Part shown: positions 17,910 through 26,658 of the stretch, piece by piece
How the letters are laid out: every line of letters begins with the position of its first letter
How positions within the stretch are numbered: position 1 is the stretch's first letter
DNA from: CAZMGG01 sp964565715
GTDB taxonomy: Bacteria > Planctomycetota > UBA1135 > UBA2386
Assembly: GCA_964565715.1 (NCBI GenBank)
Contig: CAZMGG010000007.1
Location: 1 to 64,000, forward strand
Length of the DNA: 64,000 nucleotides
Direction of reading: 5' to 3'
The notes under the pieces: generated by a model
Seen by the model: the letters and a program-made list of their open reading frames with translations, nothing else
What the model was told of the DNA's origin: nothing
The model's database searches: none
Translations under genes and position numbers: made by a program

Positions 17910-18923
17910 ATGGCAGTCAGGATCGCCATCAATGGCTTCGGCCGCATCGGCCGTCTCGTGTTCCGTTCGATGATGGAACGGCAGGGCTTCGAAATCGTCG
18001 CCATCAACGACCTGGCCGACGCCAAGAGCCTGGCCCACCTCCTGAAGTACGACTCGGTGCACGGCCGCTTCCCGGGCAAGGTCGAGGCCGGCGAGGGCTG
18101 CATGATGGTGAACGGCAAGAAGGTGCTGATCACCAAGGAGAAGGACCCCGGCAAGCTGCCGTGGAAGGAGCACAAGATCGACTTCGTGGTGGAGTCGACC
18201 GGCGTGTTCACCGCCCAGGCCGACTGCATGAAGCACGTCGAGGCCGGCGCCGCCCGGGTGCTGCTGACGGTGCCGCCGAAGGACGACGTCGACGCCATGA
18301 TCGTGATGGGCGTCAACGACGCGACCCTGAAGAAGGAGCACCGCGTGATCTCCAACGCGTCGTGCACCACCAACTGCCTCGGGCCGATGGCCAAGGTGCT
18401 GCACGAGGCCTTCGGCATCGAGCGCGGCATCATGACCACGGTGCACGCCTACACCAACGACCAGAACACCGCCGACCTGATCCACAAGGACATGCGGCGG
18501 GCGCGGGCGGCGGCGGTGAACATCATCCCGACCACCACCGGCGCGGCGAAGGCGGTCGGCAAGGTGATCCCGGCCCTGAAGGGCAGGCTCGACGGCTACG
18601 CCCTGCGGGTGCCGGTGCCGGACGGCTCGGTGGTCGACCTGTCCGCCAACCTGAAGAAGCCGGTGACCGTCGAGGAGGTCAACAGGGTGCTGAAGGCCGC
18701 CGCCGAGGGCCCGCTGAAGGGCATCATGGCCTACACCGACGAGCCGATCGTGTCGTCGGACATCGTCCACGACGCGCATTCCTGCGTGATCGACGCCCAG
18801 TGCACGATGGTGGTGGACGGCGGCACGATGGTGAAGGTGGTCGGCTGGTACGACAACGAGTGGGGCTACAGCAACCGCGTCGTCGACCTGATCCAGAAGG
18901 CCCACTCGCTCGGCACGCCGTAG
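17910..18923 (+). CDS. gap: Glyceraldehyde-3-phosphate dehydrogenase, type I
   Basis: GapA oxidises and phosphorylates glyceraldehyde-3-phosphate with NAD in glycolysis. The 337-residue product has the Rossmann start VRIAINGFGRIGRLVFRS, the active-site motif SNASCTTNCLGP with catalytic Cys152, the conserved TVHAYTNDQNTADL with the catalytic His, and WYDNEWGYSNRVVDL at the end. AAGGAG at 17893-17898 precedes ATG 17910. One internal difference from most members is the short LIHKDMRRARAAAVNIIPTT segment, which is normal. It is followed 20 bases later by pgk, giving the common gap-pgk operon. The identification is certain at the family level. Confidence 0.97.
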   Translation: MAVRIAINGFGRIGRLVFRSMMERQGFEIVAINDLADAKSLAHLLKYDSVHGRFPGKVEAGEGCMMVNGKKVLITKEKDPGKLPWKEHKIDFVVESTGVFTAQADCMKHVEAGAARVLLTVPPKDDVDAMIVMGVNDATLKKEHRVISNASCTTNCLGPMAKVLHEAFGIERGIMTTVHAYTNDQNTADLIHKDMRRARAAAVNIIPTTTGAAKAVGKVIPALKGRLDGYALRVPVPDGSVVDLSANLKKPVTVEEVNRVLKAAAEGPLKGIMAYTDEPIVSSDIVHDAHSCVIDAQCTMVVDGGTMVKVVGWYDNEWGYSNRVVDLIQKAHSLGTP

Positions 18924-18943
18924 CCGGCCCGCCCCGAACCGCC

Positions 18944-20116
<1,173 letters not shown>

Positions 20117-20179
20117 GCCCGGCGAAACGGCGGCGGCGGCGGCGGCATCGGAGCCGGAACGGCGCGGAGGCGCCGACCG

Positions 20180-20884
20180 ATGCGCCGCCACGACGACACT
20201 CCGTTCGATCCCGATGTCCTGCAGGGTGCGATCCAGCGGATCGCCGAACAGCGCCGCCACCTGCGCGCCAACCGGGCCCTGCTGGTGGCGGTGGATGGCA
20301 TCGATGCCGCCCGTGCCCAGGCCTTCGCCGAGGCCCTGCGCCTTGGCCTCGCCGGCGCCGGCCTGCGGACGGCCGACTTCGACACCACCGGCTACCGGGC
20401 CGTCGGCCGGCGGCGGTTCGCCGGTCCCGACGCGGCGCTCACCTGGTATCGCGACGGCTTCCGCTTCGAGGAGCTGCTGCAGGACGTCGTGCTGCCGCTC
20501 CGCGGGCAGCGCTCGCTGCGGGCGATGGTGCGCCACGTCGAGCCCACCGCCGCCGAAGCCGAGCCGCGCTTCGTCGAGTTCGGCGACCTCGACGTGCTGG
20601 TCCTCTGCGGGCCGTTCCTGCTGCGGCGCGACCTGCGGCCGTTCTTCGACGCCACCGTCTGGGTGGGTGAGGCGGCCGACGGAGACACCGGCGAGCATCC
20701 GGCGATCCGGCGGGCCAGCGCCGGGCTGGGCACCGAGCTGGCCCGGCGGGTCTGGCACCTGGTGTTCGGGCCGGCCCTGGCGCACTACCTGCGTCTCGAC
20801 CGGCCGCAGTCCACCGCCGACGTCCGCGTCGGCGTCGGGCTCCGGCCCGAGGCCGTGCCGGACGGCCAGCGCGCCGCCGGCTGA
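20180..20884 (+). CDS. Uridine-kinase-like protein lacking the Walker A motif
   Basis: The 234-residue product follows the pattern of uridine-kinase-like P-loop proteins: a first strand ending LLVAVDGIDAARAQAFAEAL, then WYRDGFRFEELLQDVVLPLR (like the Y-D-FD---LL-PL segment of that family) and DVLVLCGPFLLRRDLRPFFD (like the family's GVFLLRPEL segment). The expected GxxxxGK[ST] is replaced by GIDAARAQ, with neither the Lys nor the Ser/Thr. It is thus unlikely to phosphorylate a nucleoside in the usual way. It sits 63 bases after pgk on the same strand. Whether it is an inactive relative, a binding protein or a decayed gene kept in frame is not clear; the intact length and codon use favour a working protein. 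Confidence 0.6.
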   Translation: MRRHDDTPFDPDVLQGAIQRIAEQRRHLRANRALLVAVDGIDAARAQAFAEALRLGLAGAGLRTADFDTTGYRAVGRRRFAGPDAALTWYRDGFRFEELLQDVVLPLRGQRSLRAMVRHVEPTAAEAEPRFVEFGDLDVLVLCGPFLLRRDLRPFFDATVWVGEAADGDTGEHPAIRRASAGLGTELARRVWHLVFGPALAHYLRLDRPQSTADVRVGVGLRPEAVPDGQRAAG

Positions 20885-20924
20885 CGGGCGTGCAACCCGG
20901 CCGCCCGGCGGCTAGCCTGCGGGC

Positions 20925-21620
20925 GTGCCGCACCCGATCCGCATCGCGCCGAGCCTCCTGTCCGCGGACTTCGCCCGCCTGGCCGACGAGATCGCCTCGG
21001 TCGAGCAGGCCGGCGCCGACTGGCTGCATCTCGACGTGATGGACGGCCACTTCGTGCCGAACCTGACCTTCGGACCGCCGGTGGTGGCGGCGATGAAGAA
21101 GGTGGCGAGCCGGCCGCTCGACGTGCACCTGATGATCACCGACCCCTGGAAGTACCGGGACCCGTTCCTGGACGCGGGCGCCGACGCCTTCACCTTCCAC
21201 GTCGAGGTGGCCGACCGCGGCGACGCCCATGGCCTGATCGAGGCGGTGAAGGCGCGCTCGGTGCTGGCCGGCATGTCGCTGCAGCCGGACACGCCGGTCG
21301 AGCGGCTGCGGCCGTTCCTCGACCGCCTCGACCTGGTGCTGATCATGAGCGTGTTCGCCGGCTTCGGCGGGCAGAAGTTCATGCCGGAGGTGGTGGGCAA
21401 GGCCCGTGCCCTGCGCCGCTGGGGCTTCCGCGGCGAGATCTCGATGGACGGCGGCATCGCGCTGCCGACCATCGCCGAGAGCGCCGCCGGCGGCACCAAC
21501 GTGTTCGTCGCCGGCACCGCGGTGTTCGGGGCGCCGGACCGCAAGGCCCGCATCGCCGAACTGCGCGCCCGCGCCGAGGCGGCGCGCGGCGGCGCCGCGG
21601 CGGGAACGGCCGCACCGTAG
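20925..21620 (+). CDS. rpe: Ribulose-phosphate 3-epimerase
   Basis: Rpe interconverts ribulose-5-phosphate and xylulose-5-phosphate in the pentose phosphate pathway. The 231-residue TIM barrel shows IRIAPSLLSADFARLADEI, the metal-binding WLHLDVMDGHFVPNLTFG, LDVHLMITDP, LVLIMSVFAGFGGQKFMPEV and EISMDGGIALPTIAESAAGG, all standard. The GTG at 20925 is the start that gives the normal N terminus. A TAGCCT element at 20913-20918 lies only seven bases before it, so the transcript could be leaderless. The last dozen residues are an Ala/Gly-rich extension of no clear role. Confidence 0.95.
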   Translation: MPHPIRIAPSLLSADFARLADEIASVEQAGADWLHLDVMDGHFVPNLTFGPPVVAAMKKVASRPLDVHLMITDPWKYRDPFLDAGADAFTFHVEVADRGDAHGLIEAVKARSVLAGMSLQPDTPVERLRPFLDRLDLVLIMSVFAGFGGQKFMPEVVGKARALRRWGFRGEISMDGGIALPTIAESAAGGTNVFVAGTAVFGAPDRKARIAELRARAEAARGGAAAGTAAP

Positions 21621-21635
21621 CCGCGATCGTTTTCC

Positions 21636-21663
21636 TTGGCGGCCGGGCCGCCGTCGCTATCCT
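21636..21663 (+). promoter_or_regulatory. Putative promoter of accD
   Basis: TTGGCG (21636-21641) and TATCCT (21658-21663) are spaced by 16 bases and lie 43 bases before the accD ATG. Spacing and -10 sequence match those found before the protease operon. Confidence 0.5.
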
Positions 21664-21705
21664 GCGCCGATCGCCACCTCGAAACCCACCTCCGACGACA
21701 CCCCC

Positions 21706-22677
21706 ATGGCCTGGACCCGCTTCGGCAAGAAGAAGGACATGCCCGGCGGACTCTGGATCAAATGCGAGTCCTGCGGCGGCATGCTGTTCCGCAAGGAGTT
21801 CGAGCAGAAGCTCCGGGTGTGCGGCGCCTGCGGCTACCACTTCACCCTGCCGGCCCGTGAGCGGATCCGCATCACCTTCGATCCGGGCTTCGAGGAGCTG
21901 TGGGCGGACCTGGTGGCCGGCGACCCGCTGGGCTTCGTCGACCGCGTGCCCTACGGCGAGAAGATCAAGCAGACCCGGGAGAAGTCCGGCGAGAACGACG
22001 CGGTGGTGACCGGCGTCGGCGCCATCAAGGGCATCCCCTGCGTCGCCGCGGTGATGAACTTCACCTTCCTGGGCGGTTCGATGGGCATGGTGGTGGGCGA
22101 GAAGATCACCCGCGCCACCGAGCTGGCCGCCGAGCGCCGGCTGCCGATCCTGATCTTCTCCTGCTCCGGCGGCGCCCGCATGCACGAGGGCGCCGTGTCG
22201 CTGATGCAGATGGCCAAGACCTGCGGCGCGCTGGCCCGGCTCGACCGCCAGGGCGGCTTCTCGATCTCGGTGCTGACCCATCCGACCACCGGCGGCGTCA
22301 CCGCCAGCTTCGCCTCCGTGTGCGACCTGCTGGTGGCCGAGCCCGGCGCGCTGATCGGCTTCGCCGGGCCGCGGGTGATCGCCACGACGATCAAGAAGGA
22401 GCTGCCGAAGGGCTTCCAGCGCGCCGAGTTCCTGCTCGAGAAGGGCCAGGTCGACCGGATCGTCGAGCGCAGCCAGATGCGCGACGAGCTGGCCCGGCTG
22501 CTGGCCTACGCCACCGGCCGCGATCCGGTGGCGGCGTTCCGGCCGGCGCCCGGCGCCGAGGGCGCGGCCGACGGGGCCGATGCGGGCGGCGACGCGGCGA
22601 CCGCGGCGGCCACTGCCGACAACGCCGCGGTGGGCGAGGCGCCGAAGAAGAAGCGGAAGGGCAAGAAGGACGCGTGA
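21706..22677 (+). CDS. accD: Acetyl-CoA carboxylase carboxyltransferase beta subunit
   Basis: AccD, with AccA, moves the carboxyl group from carboxybiotin to acetyl-CoA, the first committed step of fatty acid synthesis. The 323-residue product has the N-terminal four-Cys zinc ribbon (CESCGG then CGACGYHF, residues 20-45), the GENDAVVTGVGAIKGIP segment, NFTFLGGSMGMVVGEKITRA and SCSGGARMHEGAVSLMQMAK, followed by VLTHPTTGGVTASFASVCDL and the oxyanion-forming GFAGPRVI. The last 50 residues are an Ala-rich then Lys-rich tail (KKKRKGKKDA) not seen in most members. The identification is firm. Confidence 0.96.
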   Translation: MAWTRFGKKKDMPGGLWIKCESCGGMLFRKEFEQKLRVCGACGYHFTLPARERIRITFDPGFEELWADLVAGDPLGFVDRVPYGEKIKQTREKSGENDAVVTGVGAIKGIPCVAAVMNFTFLGGSMGMVVGEKITRATELAAERRLPILIFSCSGGARMHEGAVSLMQMAKTCGALARLDRQGGFSISVLTHPTTGGVTASFASVCDLLVAEPGALIGFAGPRVIATTIKKELPKGFQRAEFLLEKGQVDRIVERSQMRDELARLLAYATGRDPVAAFRPAPGAEGAADGADAGGDAATAAATADNAAVGEAPKKKRKGKKDA

Positions 22678-22705
22678 GCCCGGGCGTCCGCCGGGAGGCA
22701 GCGCG

Positions 22706-23761
22706 GTGATCCTGAAGCCCCTGCGGCCGGTGCCGCGCAGCGCCGCGGAAGCCCGCATCCAGGGCCGCTACAAGGTCGCCCCCGAGGACTTCGTCGTCGA
22801 GGAGCTGCCGCTCTACGAGCCGTCGGGGCAGGGCGAGCACTGCTGGCTGTGGATCGAGAAGCGCGGCATCGCCACCTTCGACCTGCTGGAGGAGCTGGGC
22901 AGGAAGCTCGGCATCAGCCCCAAGCAGTTCGGCGTCGCCGGCCTGAAGGACGCCCAGGCCATCGCCCGGCAGTGGGTGTCGGTGGCCGGCGTCGAGCCCG
23001 AGCGCCTGGCGGGCCGCGAGACCGAGTCCTTCCAGGTCCTGCGGGCCACGCGGCACGGCAACAAGCTGCGGCTCGGCCACCTGCGCGGCAACCGTTTCGA
23101 ACTGCTGCTGCGCGGCACCGCGCCCGGCGACGGCGAACGGGCCACGGCGGTGCTGGCCGACTGCGCCCGGCTCGGCGTGCCGAACTACTTCGGCGAGCAG
23201 CGCTTCGGCAAGCGCGGCGCCAACCTCGACAAGGGGCTGCGGATCCTGCACGGCGATCCGCGCCGCGCCGCCCGCAGCCTGCCGCGGCGGCTGCTCGGGC
23301 TGCTGATCTCGGCGGTGCAGAGCGAGGTCTTCAACCGCGTGCTGATGGCGCGGCTGCCCGACCTGCACGTGCTGCGGCCCGGCGACATCGCCTGCCTGCA
23401 CCGCAACGGCGCCTGCTTCGCGGTGCCGGATCCGGCCGTCGAGCAGCCCCGGGCCGAGGCCTTCGAGATCTCGCCGACCGGACCGCTGCCCGGGCCGGAG
23501 ATGCTGCAGCCCGACCTGGCGGTGCGGGAGCTGGAAGACTCCGTGCTGGCGGCGATGGCGCTGGATCCGGCGGTGTTCGAGGGCCTGCCCTACGGGCTCG
23601 GCCGCGGCGAACGGCGGCCCCTGCGGGTGCCGGTGGAGGCGCCGGCGGCGGTCGAGACGCCGGACGGCCTGCGCCTCGGCTTCGGCCTGCCGAAGGGCTG
23701 CTACGCCACCTCGCTGCTGCGCGAGCTGCTGGTGGACACGATCTGGTTCGCCGAGGACTGA
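22706..23761 (+). CDS. truD: tRNA pseudouridine(13) synthase
   Basis: TruD isomerises uridine 13 in tRNA-Glu. The 351-residue product shows the family's N-terminal RYKVAPEDFVVEELPLYEPS, GEHCWLWIEKRG and the catalytic motif FGVAGLKDAQAIARQWVSV with the nucleophilic Asp, followed by LRLGHLRGNRFELLLRG and the NYFGEQRFGKRGANL segment. An insertion domain of about 100 residues precedes the C-terminal LRLGFGLPKGCYATSLLREL, as in the family. GTG 22706, seven bases after GGGAGG, is the likely start. It is 28 bases after accD and may be co-transcribed. Confidence 0.93.
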   Translation: MILKPLRPVPRSAAEARIQGRYKVAPEDFVVEELPLYEPSGQGEHCWLWIEKRGIATFDLLEELGRKLGISPKQFGVAGLKDAQAIARQWVSVAGVEPERLAGRETESFQVLRATRHGNKLRLGHLRGNRFELLLRGTAPGDGERATAVLADCARLGVPNYFGEQRFGKRGANLDKGLRILHGDPRRAARSLPRRLLGLLISAVQSEVFNRVLMARLPDLHVLRPGDIACLHRNGACFAVPDPAVEQPRAEAFEISPTGPLPGPEMLQPDLAVRELEDSVLAAMALDPAVFEGLPYGLGRGERRPLRVPVEAPAAVETPDGLRLGFGLPKGCYATSLLRELLVDTIWFAED

Positions 23762-23777
23762 GCGCCCCGGCGCCGCC

Positions 23778-24551
23778 TCAGTCCTGCCGCGGCAGGGCGT
23801 GGCAGACGTAGGTCGGATCGCGGAACTGGCCGGTCACGTCCTGCAGCGTGTAGGTCTCGCGGTGCTCGATCGTGCCGAAGTCGCAGCACTTCAGCACCTC
23901 GTCGAGGCAGCGCGGGCTCATCTGCCACCAGTTGCACTGGTTCCACTCGCCGACGAAGCGGGCGATCGGCTCCTCGGCATCCGGCATCGAGGTCGAGATC
24001 GACACGATCAGGCGGCCGTCGGGCCGGCAGCACTCGCGCATCCGCTGGATGCCGAGGATCGGATCGCGGACGTGCATCAGCATGGCGCCGGAGAAGACGA
24101 TGTCGAAGGTGCCGAGCTCGTCGGCGCGCAGGTCGTAGATCGCCTTCCAGATCCGCTTCACCCTGCGGCTGCCCAGCGCCTCGCCGACCACGGTGAAGCC
24201 GTCGCGCATCACCTCCCGGTCGATGGTGGCCTTCTCGCTCTGCTGCTTCCGTTCGTACTCGCGGCGGTAGCGTGGCGTCCAGTCGTGGTCGATCCAGCCC
24301 GGCAGCTCGACGGCCACCACCTCGGCGCCGCGCCGTTCGAACTCGTAGGCGAAGAAGCCGGTGCTGGCGCCGACGTCGAGCACCCGCTTGCCGTCCAGCC
24401 GGTCGGGGAAGTGGTAGTGCTGCAGGTAGTCCGTCATCCGGAAGTGCCCCGGCGTGACGATGCCGTCGCCCAGCTCGATCTGGTGGTACCAGCTCTGGAT
24501 CTCGGCGACGCGGCGCTGCAGTTCGGCGATCTGTTGCGGGGTTCTCGGCAT
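23778..24551 (-). CDS. SAM-dependent methyltransferase, CmoB-like
   Basis: The 257-residue product contains a class I methyltransferase fold: the SAM-binding loop RVLDVGASTGFFAYEFERRG, VVAVELPGW with the acidic residue after strand 2, FDIVFSGAMLMHVRDPILGI and CRPDGRLIVSIS. Its overall form, with YHQIELGDGIVTPGHFRMTD before the fold, resembles the CmoB/DUF1698 group that acts on wobble uridine of tRNA or on similar small substrates. The true substrate cannot be told from sequence. ATG 24551 gives a natural N terminus (PRTPQQIAELQRRVAEI). It is convergent with truD, with stops 17 bases apart. Confidence 0.75.
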   Translation of the reverse strand: MPRTPQQIAELQRRVAEIQSWYHQIELGDGIVTPGHFRMTDYLQHYHFPDRLDGKRVLDVGASTGFFAYEFERRGAEVVAVELPGWIDHDWTPRYRREYERKQQSEKATIDREVMRDGFTVVGEALGSRRVKRIWKAIYDLRADELGTFDIVFSGAMLMHVRDPILGIQRMRECCRPDGRLIVSISTSMPDAEEPIARFVGEWNQCNWWQMSPRCLDEVLKCCDFGTIEHRETYTLQDVTGQFRDPTYVCHALPRQD

Positions 24552-24653
24552 GGTCGGGTGGCGGTGCCGCAGGATAGATCGGTCACCGGACCCCGCCAAC
24601 CGCAGTCTGCCGATCGTCACGCCATGGCTTTGGGGCCATGGCCGCCGTCCGGG

Positions 24654-26651
24654 TCAGCGGGGCTCGTAGCGGAACACGCCGGCGTCGCTGGTGGTGAACA
24701 CCGCGCCGTCGGCCAACCGGAGGATGTGCTGGCGACCGAAGTTGCTGCCGCGGCGGTCGCTCCGCCAGACCGGCCTGCCGAGGCCCGTGATCAGGCCGAC
24801 CACATCGTCGTGAAACGCCAGCTGCCTGCCGTCGCTGGTCAGGACCAGGAAGATGGGGTGGAGCACCGTCTCCAGCCGGTGGAGCGGTTCCGGGGCGGTG
24901 AGCGCAAAAGGCCCCAGCAGGGGTCGGCCGGGTGCTGGCAGGTGCAGCCGCAGGTCGCCGCGCGCATCCCCCAGCAGCAGGGCCTCAGGACCCGCGAGGG
25001 GAAGGGTCTGCAGCGACTGGAAGGGGTATGAGGCGTACTGGATGACGGCGGCGATCTGCAGCTGGCGGCCGCGGAACAGGTAGACGTCGCCATTGCTGAG
25101 GACGTGGACCTCGCGGATGCCGTCGCCGTCGGTGTCGGCCACCGCCAGCTCGGTGACGCCTAGCAGGAAGAACCGCGAACGGCCCAGTTCCTGCCCGGTG
25201 ACCAGGTCGAAGCAGTGGAGGGTCGGGCCTTGCATGGCCAGCAGCTCGGGCACGCCATCACCGTCTACGTCGGCCACCCTGGCCATCTGCCAGGACTGGC
25301 CCGCTATGCCGTACTGGCGGAGACGAGTCCAGCCCCGCGTGACCGGGTCGAAGCGCTGGACGCTGAGGCCATCGAACGGCGTGAAGACCTCGTGCCTGCC
25401 GTCCCGGTCGAGGTCGTACAGATCACAGTTGCCGAAGTAGATGCTCGCTGTGTCGGCCGCCACCGCCAGGGTCCGTGCGTCGAGCACGAGCTGACGGGCG
25501 TAGCGGCCTGACGACTGCACGAGGAGTTCGGGCTCGGCGTCGCCGTCCAGTTCGCCGAGCCGAAGGTGTTCGAAGGGGCCTTCGAGCTGCAGGCGCTGGT
25601 GGTCGATGGCTCCGGTCCTGGCATCGATCACGTGCAGGCGGTCATTCGCGGGCGACAGCTGGCGGCCGGTTCCCGTGACGATCTCCAGGCGGCCATCGCC
25701 ATCGGGATCGCCGAGTGCGAACGGTCCCTCCAGCGGCAGGCCGGTCCAGCGAGCCGTGCGCGTGGCCAGATCGAAGACGGCCTGGCGCACGAGGTAGTTG
25801 TTGAACACGATGTCCAGCACGCCGTTGCCGTCGATGTCGGCGATCTGCATGTGCGTGCCGTTCCATGGAATCGAGAACGCGACGGTACGCAGATCCACGT
25901 CGACGACCCGTGTCATGCCCGCGTCACGCCAGAACAGCTCTGCCTTGCCGTCCTGGTCGACATCGGCGGCTGCCAGGGTGCCCAGATCGCCGGCGATCGT
26001 CCACTCGATGGCGCGGGTCGCGGCATCGATCACCTTGCCATCGGTGGTGACGATCTCCCGGCCTGGATCGCCGTCCATCTCCGCCACCACGATCTGTCGC
26101 GTGCGGACCCCGGGTACCGACCACAGTCGTGAGCCGGTGAGTGAGTACACCTGCAGATCGGCCTGGTCGCTGCCGAGCAGCAGTTCCGGCACCAGATCGC
26201 CATCCAGGTCGGCCACGCAGGCGGCCAGCAGATCGAAGGAACGGGTGATCGGCGCGGTGAAGGTGGACAGCAGACGGCGGGTGGCGAGATGGGTGATCTG
26301 GACCGAGCCGGTCCGGGTGATGGTCAGGACCTCTGGCCCGGGATCGGGCGCAACATCGGCAACCAGCAAGGCGTCGAGGTCCTCGGTGAACAGGGGAGAG
26401 GCCCAGACTTCGTCGTAGTTGCCGGTGCTTGCCGATCGGCGCATGACCACCCAGACATCGTTGCCGCGAAACCCGCCGCGAAGCGTCAGGCCCAGCACGA
26501 CATCGGCCCCGACCACGTGGATGCCGGCGGCGCCGACCTGCCGGGTGGCGGTGTGCAGCGTTCGCACCGGTTGGGACTCGCTGACCGTCTGGGCGCCGCC
26601 GGGAGCCACCAGCAGCAGGGTGAGGATCGTGTCGATGATGGAGCGGTTCAC
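24654..26651 (-). CDS. Secreted FG-GAP/VCBS repeat propeller protein 3 of operon
   Basis: From GTG 26651 the 665-residue product has a short signal peptide (IIDTILTLLLVAPGGAQ) and repeated FG-GAP/VCBS blades, each with a calcium-binding-like DxDxDG..E or D.DGDG.PEL loop: VADLDGDLVPELLLGSDQ, DVDQDGKAELFWRDAG, DIDGNGVLDIVFNN, DPDGDGRLEIVTGTGR, DVDGDGVPELLAMQ and DTDGDGIREVHVLSNG. Such integrin-like seven-bladed propellers are extracellular binding modules. It is the last of three similar genes, eight bases after the previous stop, hence the same operon. No enzyme motif. Which partner each protein binds is not known. Confidence 0.85.
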   Translation of the reverse strand: MNRSIIDTILTLLLVAPGGAQTVSESQPVRTLHTATRQVGAAGIHVVGADVVLGLTLRGGFRGNDVWVVMRRSASTGNYDEVWASPLFTEDLDALLVADVAPDPGPEVLTITRTGSVQITHLATRRLLSTFTAPITRSFDLLAACVADLDGDLVPELLLGSDQADLQVYSLTGSRLWSVPGVRTRQIVVAEMDGDPGREIVTTDGKVIDAATRAIEWTIAGDLGTLAAADVDQDGKAELFWRDAGMTRVVDVDLRTVAFSIPWNGTHMQIADIDGNGVLDIVFNNYLVRQAVFDLATRTARWTGLPLEGPFALGDPDGDGRLEIVTGTGRQLSPANDRLHVIDARTGAIDHQRLQLEGPFEHLRLGELDGDAEPELLVQSSGRYARQLVLDARTLAVAADTASIYFGNCDLYDLDRDGRHEVFTPFDGLSVQRFDPVTRGWTRLRQYGIAGQSWQMARVADVDGDGVPELLAMQGPTLHCFDLVTGQELGRSRFFLLGVTELAVADTDGDGIREVHVLSNGDVYLFRGRQLQIAAVIQYASYPFQSLQTLPLAGPEALLLGDARGDLRLHLPAPGRPLLGPFALTAPEPLHRLETVLHPIFLVLTSDGRQLAFHDDVVGLITGLGRPVWRSDRRGSNFGRQHILRLADGAVFTTSDAGVFRYEPR

Positions 26652-26658
26652 GGCGTGC

